Positions 39,696 through 44,604 of a stretch of DNA of 44,604 bases are shown here, one piece after another. The translations under genes and the position numbers were made by a program. Each line of letters starts with the position of its first letter. Within the stretch, counting starts at the first letter, position 1. The stretch is from a virus. The DNA lies in the IMG/VR virus record IMGVR_UViG_3300033149_004711, positions 1-44,604 of that record, one strand, 5' to 3'. Below the pieces are notes generated by a model. It was not told the origin of the DNA and searched no databases. It worked only from the letters and a program-made list of their open reading frames with translations.

Positions 39696-39970
39696 CACTC
39701 GCCCCTCGTTTTTGTGATAAAGATATCATGCTTGGCGAACTCTAACATCCCCATCGCGCTCGTCAGTCGCATGTCACCCCTCCACCAAGCAACGATTGCC
39801 CCACCATAATCGTCCTCGTCGACGTCCGCAATGATGATGAGGTTGTCCAACCTCCCTTCTTCGACATATTGCCTTACACACTCAAACACACTCTCAAGGT
39901 CGTTGAAACATCGCCGTTTGTCGATGTAGCGGACGCCGCTACGTTTACCCTCAATACCCTGTAACTGCAC
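39695..39970 (-). CDS. Hypothetical protein next to terminase
   Basis: Encodes 91 residues from GTG 39970, overlapping terL by 20 bases. Alternating beta/alpha pattern with LDNLIIIADVDEDDYGGAI; the acidic DVDEDD might bind metal. No family recognised. Confidence 0.72.
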   Translation of the reverse strand: MQLQGIEGKRSGVRYIDKRRCFNDLESVFECVRQYVEEGRLDNLIIIADVDEDDYGGAIVAWWRGDMRLTSAMGMLEFAKHDIFITKTRGE

Positions 39971-41606
39971 TCATGCTCTCCAAAAACAACTCCTCCTCAC
40001 ACTCCCCCTCTTCAACCTCTTCGGTCGAATACGGTCTTCGCAACTCCTCCAACGCATACGCCACCGCATCAAGCACATCCTTCGTCTTCGACATTGGGAA
40101 GTAGGGGTATTCTTCAAGAAACTCCGCACAATCCTCTCCGATCCACAACGCACCCATCGCCCCAAAGCGTTGGATGCTATCGCGAATGCGCGACTCCTTA
40201 CTGATCTTCGTGCTTGTCTTGAGCGGGATGATGTTGATGTAATCAGGACGTCGCCCCTCACGCCTACGCTGCTCCATCTCTTTGCGGTATAACTCCACAA
40301 GATACCCTTGATTGCCAACCGTCTCAACGCCAAGCATGCGTGGGTGCCATTTTGCGTACAACTCAAACGACTTCTCAATCACCTCGGTGATGGGTTTGCG
40401 ACTCGCATACGTTTGGAGCACAAGTGCGTTGCCCCTCGGTGACATCCCCAACACCGCGAGCGCGCGCCGTGCTGCTGAAGGCTTCTCGTCCATCGACGGA
40501 TCGAACACCATCACAATATCAAGGTCGCGGAGGTACGTCCGCTCCTCCCCACAAGCGATGTAGGGTTCGCGTGCCGCGTCAAGCTTCAGCTTGTAGCGTC
40601 GAAGCCACGAATCACGGAAGTCGACACGGTCTGGGTCGCGTGGGTCGTTGAGGTATTGGCTGGAGTAGTGGGCGAAGTTACGTTCGCGCAAAAAGCTTAA
40701 CCCTTGGAGAGAGAACTCCTCCGGGAAGATTGGCTTGCCATCCTCAACGGCTTGACGGATGTAAACGTCGTAGCGACCATCGTGGTCGATGATGTATTGG
40801 TAGAGATCGAACTGTCCCCATCGCGTCCCACTAATCACATCGATTCCGCGTTCGGGTGAGATGAAAAGGCTGTCAGCGTAGTCAAACCAAGTTATCGTCT
40901 TCCGCATTACCTCCTCACTCTCCATCGCCTCCTTACCGATTAAATCATCTTTGATCTGCACGTCGTAGTGACGTGACTGCGCAGCCCCTCCAACGCCAAT
41001 CGTCTCAATCGTTGCCTCACTCCAATGCCCCTCACGCCTCAACGTCATAGCCTTCTCACTCCACTTCGATCCATGCTTTCGTTTGTCAGGCAGCAGCTCC
41101 GGAAAGAGCCATCGGAGGATTGCGTTCCGATCCCAATGCCCCTCAATCTCAAGCAAGAACTTCTCCGCGTTGGTCGCCGACTCATTCGATAGGAGGATGC
41201 GCAACTCATTACCCGCCACCCCTGCCCACGGCACCTGCTCTTGCAACGTCAACCACACAGCAAATGCTTTCGTTGCAATCGTTGTTTTGTAATGTCCACG
41301 GGGTAGGAGTTGGAGCTTGCGCGGTTTGCTCAAATCCTGCACCCAATCACAAACCTCGCGATGGAGGTGTGATGTGAGTTTGTCGTATTGCAACACCCCC
41401 TTTGCAAGGAAGTAGAGGGAGGCTCTTGCGTCGGCGCGCAACCGTTCCCGCAACTCATCTTGTTCGCTTGATGTGCGTTCGCCAATAAGCCGCTCAAGTG
41501 CGGGTTGGGTCGCACTCTCAATCCGCTTCCCTATCCTCTGCCTTTCCGTTACCGTTCCCATCCTCTCCTGACTCCAACTCTGCAAGTTGTTGAAGGGCTT
41601 CCTCAC
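39951..41606 (-). CDS. terL: Terminase large subunit
   Basis: Encodes 551 residues from GTG 41606, six bases after GGAGG (41613-41617); ATG 41561 is an alternative. The ATPase has a deviant Walker A, LLPRGHYKTT, near residue 101, and Walker B YDVQIKDDLIG. The RNase H-like nuclease shows VMVFDPSMDE, GVETVGNQG and DVLDAVAYAL. It packages DNA into proheads and cuts the concatemer. The mechanism (headful or cos) cannot be decided from sequence. Confidence 0.93.
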   Translation of the reverse strand: MRKPFNNLQSWSQERMGTVTERQRIGKRIESATQPALERLIGERTSSEQDELRERLRADARASLYFLAKGVLQYDKLTSHLHREVCDWVQDLSKPRKLQLLPRGHYKTTIATKAFAVWLTLQEQVPWAGVAGNELRILLSNESATNAEKFLLEIEGHWDRNAILRWLFPELLPDKRKHGSKWSEKAMTLRREGHWSEATIETIGVGGAAQSRHYDVQIKDDLIGKEAMESEEVMRKTITWFDYADSLFISPERGIDVISGTRWGQFDLYQYIIDHDGRYDVYIRQAVEDGKPIFPEEFSLQGLSFLRERNFAHYSSQYLNDPRDPDRVDFRDSWLRRYKLKLDAAREPYIACGEERTYLRDLDIVMVFDPSMDEKPSAARRALAVLGMSPRGNALVLQTYASRKPITEVIEKSFELYAKWHPRMLGVETVGNQGYLVELYRKEMEQRRREGRRPDYINIIPLKTSTKISKESRIRDSIQRFGAMGALWIGEDCAEFLEEYPYFPMSKTKDVLDAVAYALEELRRPYSTEEVEEGECEEELFLESMSAVTGY

Positions 41607-42054
41607 GTTGGTCCTCCGGAATAAGCCCCGCTTCCAACTTACTCACAAGCAGTAGTTTGACGACACGATTGTCGAAGTAGACTGAGGGTTGCTTATCACC
41701 CTCAAGGCGAGTGATTTTGGGTGCGCCCGCACGATCGAGGATTTCGAGTGCGCTGATCTGTTGAATCCGTTCACTCTCCGACGTCTCCATCAAATCGACG
41801 AGCTTTTTTGCCGCCTTTAACGACTTACTTCGGAGGTAGCGCACGGGGTCAGCGATGGCGTTGGTGATACGCTCCTCCAACGCTTGTAGCTCTTTTTGGA
41901 ATAGTGGTGAGTTCGCAATCACCCCAACGTGCTCCCGCGACATCCCCAACTCCTGCGCGATCGCGGTGTAGGTTTGTCCACACGCCACCCTCCGCAGGAT
42001 TTCACGATGGCGAGGCGTCAGCCTTGTTAGTGATGCGTGTGCGTGAGTCGACAC
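41518..42054 (-). CDS. terS: Terminase small subunit
   Basis: Encodes 178 residues. GTG 42054 is chosen because AAAGGAGTGGAGG precedes it and a promoter lies upstream; longer frames read through the promoter region. The helix-turn-helix RLTPRHREILRRVACGQTYT and AIAQELGMSREHV recognises packaging DNA; the central helices fit oligomerisation. It overlaps terL by 89 bases. Confidence 0.87.
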   Translation of the reverse strand: MSTHAHASLTRLTPRHREILRRVACGQTYTAIAQELGMSREHVGVIANSPLFQKELQALEERITNAIADPVRYLRSKSLKAAKKLVDLMETSESERIQQISALEILDRAGAPKITRLEGDKQPSVYFDNRVVKLLLVSKLEAGLIPEDQREEALQQLAELESGEDGNGNGKAEDREAD

Positions 42055-42129
42055 TTTCCTCCACTCCTTTTGCAAAACAGCGCTTGCGCCCTCTCCTCCT
42101 TTGGTTGTGTGACAGCTTGCTTTGATTGT

Positions 42130-42158
42130 AGCGTAGCATAAAAAGGCAATGAAGTCAA
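42130..42158 (-). promoter_or_regulatory. Sigma-70-type promoter for the terminase-to-tail operon
   Basis: On the minus strand TTGACT (42153-42158) and TACGCT (42130-42135) are 17 bp apart, and TGC precedes the -10 as an extended -10. Predicted start is near 42123, giving about 70 bases of leader before terS. Confidence 0.72.
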
Positions 42159-42222
42159 CAAAAAAGTTGGTGGGTGGGGGTTTTGAAGTGCGCGGAAGTA
42201 TTGAGGAAGTGAGGAGGCTGTG

Positions 42223-42247
42223 GTACGTTTCGGTACGCTTCCGTACG
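42223..42247. promoter_or_regulatory. Three GTACG boxes phased by 10 bp
   Basis: GTACG occurs at 42223, 42233 and 42243, exactly one helical turn apart, 65-90 bp upstream of the -35 element of the terS promoter. This looks like an activator or repressor array on one face of the helix. Confidence 0.6.
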
Positions 42248-42281
42248 GATAGATTGTGAATAGCGCGTTGTGGGGGGGCTT

Positions 42282-42306
42282 TTGCGCAGCAGCGCAACGA
42301 TTTTTT
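42282..42306 (+). terminator. Terminator-like stem-loop reading rightward
   Basis: TTGCGC-AGCA-GCGCAA (42282-42297), then CGA and six T. It could stop plus-strand (antisense) transcription towards the accessory block. No plus-strand gene precedes it, so its role is uncertain. Confidence 0.4.
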
Positions 42307-42413
42307 CGCCACCCCTCCCCCGCTTGCTTGCGCCAAAATGTTTTGGTAGTGCTGGAGTTTGATTGAATGAGTGAAAAAAGAGAGATGATGGAATTGGAAG
42401 GAGGAAAGGAAAG

Positions 42414-42445
42414 CAATAAAAAAGGCATCCTGAATTAGGATGCCT
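42414..42445 (-). terminator. Terminator of the three-gene accessory block
   Basis: On the minus strand AGGCATCC-TAATTCA-GGATGCCT, a perfect 8-bp stem, is followed by a T-rich tract. It lies 28 bases after the last accessory gene and separates it from the terS promoter. Confidence 0.85.
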
Positions 42446-42472
42446 ATAAAGTCAGAAGCAATCGAAGAAAGC

Positions 42473-42661
42473 TTAGGGCTTCGAGGATCTCCGAACGATC
42501 CCTGCAAGCGCCCCCCATCGGATTGCGAGCGCTTGCCATTCGCCTGCTTCAGCCAGCTTTCGGACGAGCATGGCTTCAGCAGCCAGCCGCTCGCCCCGAA
42601 TCTCCTGCTCCTTTTGCTTGCAATCGATAACGACTGCAAGCAATTCTTGTAGGTCGTCCAT
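42473..42661 (-). CDS. Accessory small helical protein
   Basis: Encodes 62 residues; ATG 42661 is eight bases after AAAGGAGG. Helical (MDDLQELLAVVIDCKQKEQE). The coding sequence contains strong hairpins such as GCTTGCA...TGCAAGC and GCAAGCG...CGCTTGC. Lacks the G+T coding bias of the rest of the genome. Function unknown. Confidence 0.78.
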   Translation of the reverse strand: MDDLQELLAVVIDCKQKEQEIRGERLAAEAMLVRKLAEAGEWQALAIRWGALAGIVRRSSKP

Positions 42662-42698
42662 TCTCATCACCTCCTTTCGCCAAAAAGAAAAAGGGGGC

Positions 42699-43064
42699 TT
42701 AGCGCCCCCCGAATCCTGCCCCGATGAGCTGTTCGAGCAACTCAAGGGCTTCAGCCCGCTTTTCCGGCGGCAAGCCATCAAGCCGGCTTGCGACCGAACG
42801 GGCTTCTTTCGAAATCCCGCTCGCCGGCCTCTTAGCAGTGAGCGAGCCATCTTTCGATCGCTCGATGATCGAACGAGCGATCTTCAAAGCCTCGGCGACA
42901 TCCTTGCCGCCGGTGGCATTCGTGATCTTCTGCCTTATAGCGAAAAGCAGAAGATCGTCCCTGACCTCTTCTGCGATCTCCTCCACGGAGATCGTCAAGG
43001 AATGCTCGCCTATTTGAAGGGTGAGCATCCCATTCTCGATTTTTGAGCTAATTTTCCTTTCCAT
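42699..43064 (-). CDS. Accessory protein with beta N-domain and shared C-terminal helices
   Basis: Encodes 121 residues; AGAAAGGAGACGAAGC precedes ATG 43064. N-terminal strands (KISSKIENGMLTLQIGEHS), helices, and the C-terminal VASRLDGLPPEKRAEALELL, resembling genes 3112 and 8846. Many perfect hairpins lie in the coding sequence, such as GATCTTCTGC/GCAGAAGATC and GATCGCTCG/CGAGCGATC. Probably an early gene. Confidence 0.8.
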   Translation of the reverse strand: MERKISSKIENGMLTLQIGEHSLTISVEEIAEEVRDDLLLFAIRQKITNATGGKDVAEALKIARSIIERSKDGSLTAKRPASGISKEARSVASRLDGLPPEKRAEALELLEQLIGAGFGGR

Positions 43065-43099
43065 GCTTCGTCTCCTTTCTCTCCCTTTTCGGGAGGTAA

Positions 43100-43150
43100 A
43101 ATAATAATAAAAAAGGGAGACCGGGATGACGAAGACCATCCCAGCCTCCC
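43100..43150 (-). terminator. Terminator after the first leftward gene
   Basis: On the minus strand GGGAGGCTGGGATG (43137-43150) pairs with CATCCCGGTCTCCC (43115-43128), about 13 of 14 positions, followed by TTTTTTATTATTATTTT. Transcription of 43246-43746 should end here for the most part. Confidence 0.85.
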
Positions 43151-43245
43151 TTCGATTCCCCACTTTTTCCAGCCTCCCGTTGGGTCGCCCGACTGAAGTC
43201 CCTCAGCAAAGGGTCGGGGTGGGGACGACTTCGTGTTTCCCCGGA

Positions 43246-43746
43246 TTAGAAGTCCGCTTCAGCTCGGACTTCCCGCAAGGCTTGTTCTTCAGCCTTGCGG
43301 ATTAGGTCACTATACTTGACCCCTTTCGGGGTCTTGTATATAGTGACCTTGAGGTCAGACTCGTAGTCCGACCCCTCCCAATCATGTAGGTGTTTATACA
43401 CCCACACGATATAGACGACCCTGTCTGGGTCGTCCAACCGGGAAAGGGATTCCAGCACGGACTCCCCTTCCCAGGTTTTTCGTTGGGAGTAGGCATAATT
43501 GCTGCCCCACTCCCCTGCCTGACTGACAGCATCCTGCAAGATGCTGCCGTCAGCCATGACGAAATGCACCGACTCCTTTGAGTCAGTGCGTCCCATGCTC
43601 CCGTCCCAGTAATACTGGGATGGGATACAAGCGAGCAGATTTTCATCCGCTCGCTTAACCGTGATGGAGTCGGCATTGCCGACCCCGTCGAGTTCCCGTA
43701 AGAACGGGAACTCTTTAAAAAACCCTTCCAGCTTAAACTTATTCAT
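43246..43746 (-). CDS. Accessory protein whose coding sequence is tiled with hairpins
   Basis: Encodes 166 residues; GAAAGGGGGTTTTT precedes ATG 43746. First gene of the leftward block. No domain recognised; acidic and aromatic residues alternate (VVYIVWVYKHLHDWEGSDYE). Fourteen consecutive stem-loops cover 43250-43713, many perfect over 7-10 bp (see findings). The G+T coding bias is absent. Could be an early takeover gene, or a sequence under strong RNA-structure selection. Confidence 0.82.
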   Translation of the reverse strand: MNKFKLEGFFKEFPFLRELDGVGNADSITVKRADENLLACIPSQYYWDGSMGRTDSKESVHFVMADGSILQDAVSQAGEWGSNYAYSQRKTWEGESVLESLSRLDDPDRVVYIVWVYKHLHDWEGSDYESDLKVTIYKTPKGVKYSDLIRKAEEQALREVRAEADF

Positions 43747-43847
43747 AAAAACCCCCTTTCTTTGTGCCCCCGTGCACCGCAGAGGGGAGCAGGTTGATAA
43801 TCTTTTTCCCCCTGCAAAGGGGAAAAATTTTATTTGCCTTCATATAC

Positions 43848-43864
43848 TGCATTATCCATGCCAA
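43848..43864 (-). promoter_or_regulatory. Candidate sigma-54 (-24/-12) promoter for the leftward block
   Basis: The minus strand reads TTGGCATGGATAATGCA. GG and GC doublets are 12 bp apart, and the first 8 bases plus the upstream ATC are identical to the rightward promoter candidate at 343. Predicted start near 43836, with about 90 bases of leader to ATG 43746. The -12 element is ATGC instead of TTGC. Confidence 0.58.
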
Positions 43865-43896
43865 GATCACGCTTAGCGCAAATTTTTCAAAAAGCT

Positions 43897-43907
43897 TAAT
43901 GATTTCA
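43897..43907 (+). repeat. TAATGATTTCA box 3, upstream of the leftward promoter
   Basis: Lies about 32 bp upstream of the -24 element of the leftward promoter, mirroring the box at 310 near the rightward one. Confidence 0.6.
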
Positions 43908-44002
43908 GCATGATAGAAACTTCCCGGATCATCCCAAAATCCCCTTGCAAGCCCCAAAAGCTCAAAACCGTCCCCCAAAAGCAAGGGAGGGGTGTAAGGC
44001 AT

Positions 44003-44013
44003 TGAAATCATTA
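44003..44013 (-). repeat. TAATGATTTCA box 4 (reverse)
   Basis: Reverse-complement copy, TGAAATCATTA, in the left half of the region. Confidence 0.6.
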
Positions 44014-44195
44014 AGCCTTTTGCTTGCCGCAAATCGTCACTCTCTGCCAAAAAATGCTCGCTCACCCCGCTTTCCCAAAAAGCCTTGCGCTCACCCCAAT
44101 TGCATTCTTACAATGCCCCACAATGCACCGCAAGGCACGTTGCGTGCCCAAACGGTGGAGGGCGCAGAGGGTGGAGGGCGACGTTGGGTGAGCGG

Positions 44196-44212
44196 ATTTC
44201 ATCGATTGAAAT
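44196..44212. promoter_or_regulatory. 17-bp palindrome copy 6
   Basis: ATTTCA-TCGAT-TGAAAT with the GAGCGG flank also found at copy 1. It lies in the putative origin region with no gene start nearby, unlike the other copies. Confidence 0.85.
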
Positions 44213-44227
44213 TTGGATGTAAGTATG

Positions 44228-44238
44228 CGAAATCATTA
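44228..44238 (-). repeat. TAATGATTTCG box 5 (reverse)
   Basis: Reverse-complement copy, CGAAATCATTA, 20 bp before the outer left CTTGTAATT box. Confidence 0.6.
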
Positions 44239-44257
44239 AGGATAATTTTTCTAAATA

Positions 44258-44266
44258 AATTACAAG
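44258..44266 (-). repeat. CTTGTAATT box, outer left copy (reverse)
   Basis: AATTACAAG on the plus strand. Mirror partner of 181-189 about the TG tract. Confidence 0.65.
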
Positions 44267-44321
44267 CCGATCCTCGCCCTAAGTCCTTGACTTCGCAAGC
44301 TTTTTTCATGCAAAACGCACA

Positions 44322-44335
44322 AATTACAAGCTTTC
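44322..44335 (-). repeat. CTTGTAATT box, inner left copy (reverse)
   Basis: AATTACAAGCTTTC, exact 14-bp inverted match to 112-125. Mirror partner of the inner right copy. Confidence 0.7.
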
Positions 44336-44433
44336 AGAATCAGAAAATCTCCAATTCCTCAATAATTTCAAGCACTTACACGAACTCTGCACAAAGGCTG
44401 AAAATCGGGCGTATCTACATCCCAGACCCTCTG

Positions 44434-44604
<171 letters not shown>

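Larger units (their letters stand above)
42055..42413. other. Intergenic control region upstream of terminase genes
   Basis: Holds a sigma-70-type promoter (42130-42158, minus), three phased GTACG boxes (42223, 42233, 42243) and a stem-loop with a T tract on the plus strand (42282-42306). No supported gene. Confidence 0.7.

Noticed and set aside
42055-42639. Longer version of the terminase small subunit reaching back to 42639
   Set aside because: The extension reads through the promoter, the GTACG boxes and the terminator of the accessory block and encodes low-complexity sequence. GTG 42054 has a good ribosome binding site.
693-44212. The palindromes as CRISPR repeats or transposon ends
   Set aside because: Copies are 1-10 kb apart, have no uniform spacers, no cas genes, no transposase and no target-site duplications.

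Overview
This window looks like one complete genome of a tailed double-stranded DNA phage of an unidentified bacterium. The first 114 bases (1-114) recur exactly as the last 114 (44491-44604), so the molecule closes into a circle of about 44,490 bp, or carries a short terminal repeat. Terminase, portal, scaffold, capsid and tail genes are all present. There is no integrase, no recognisable lysogeny repressor and no phage RNA polymerase, so it probably grows lytically on host RNA polymerase. The virion module (nozzle-like beta-propeller protein, three ejection-type proteins, no tape measure or sheath) suggests a short-tailed, podovirus-like particle. Start sites almost always carry AGGAGGT-type ribosome binding sites, and neighbouring genes overlap by 4 to 30 bases.

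Layout: two gene blocks diverge from an AT-rich, repeat-filled region around the closure point (about 43,750 through 44,604 and on to 410) and converge at about 14,370. The rightward block (414-14,351) starts with about 20 small, mostly unrecognised genes, several of them zinc ribbons. It continues with recombination and replication genes: a PD-(D/E)XK nuclease with probable Fe-S cysteines, a RecA-like ATPase, a DUF669-like protein, a GroES co-chaperonin, a ParB-HTH-DNA methyltransferase fusion, a uracil-DNA-glycosylase/family A DNA polymerase fusion and a DUF3987-like helicase. Two abnormal tRNA-like genes bracket one gene at 8,022-8,782.

The leftward block runs from 43,746 down to 14,390. 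It opens with three accessory genes (42,473-43,746), then terminase, portal, scaffold and capsid. Next come a glycosyltransferase/methyltransferase/glycosyltransferase set, tail fibres, an M15 peptidase with a one-helix membrane protein (lysis or penetration), connector and nozzle proteins, a GNAT acetyltransferase, ejection proteins, and last an ATP-grasp ligase.

The unusual features are mostly regulatory or structural. (1) Six copies of a 17-bp palindrome, ATTTCA-N5-TGAAAT, are spread round the genome just upstream of genes. Its half-site resembles parS, and the phage encodes a ParB-HTH protein fused to a DNA methyltransferase. (2) Two divergent -24/-12 (sigma-54-type) promoter candidates share the core TTGGCATG, and repeated TAATGATTTC boxes lie near both. 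(3) A (TG)33 tract sits at the centre of a symmetric set of CTTGTAATT boxes spaced 64 bp on both sides, probably a replication origin. (4) The coding sequence of 43,246-43,746, and much of the two genes after it, is tiled end to end with hairpins. (5) Three GTACG boxes exactly 10 bp apart lie upstream of a good sigma-70 promoter for the terminase genes.
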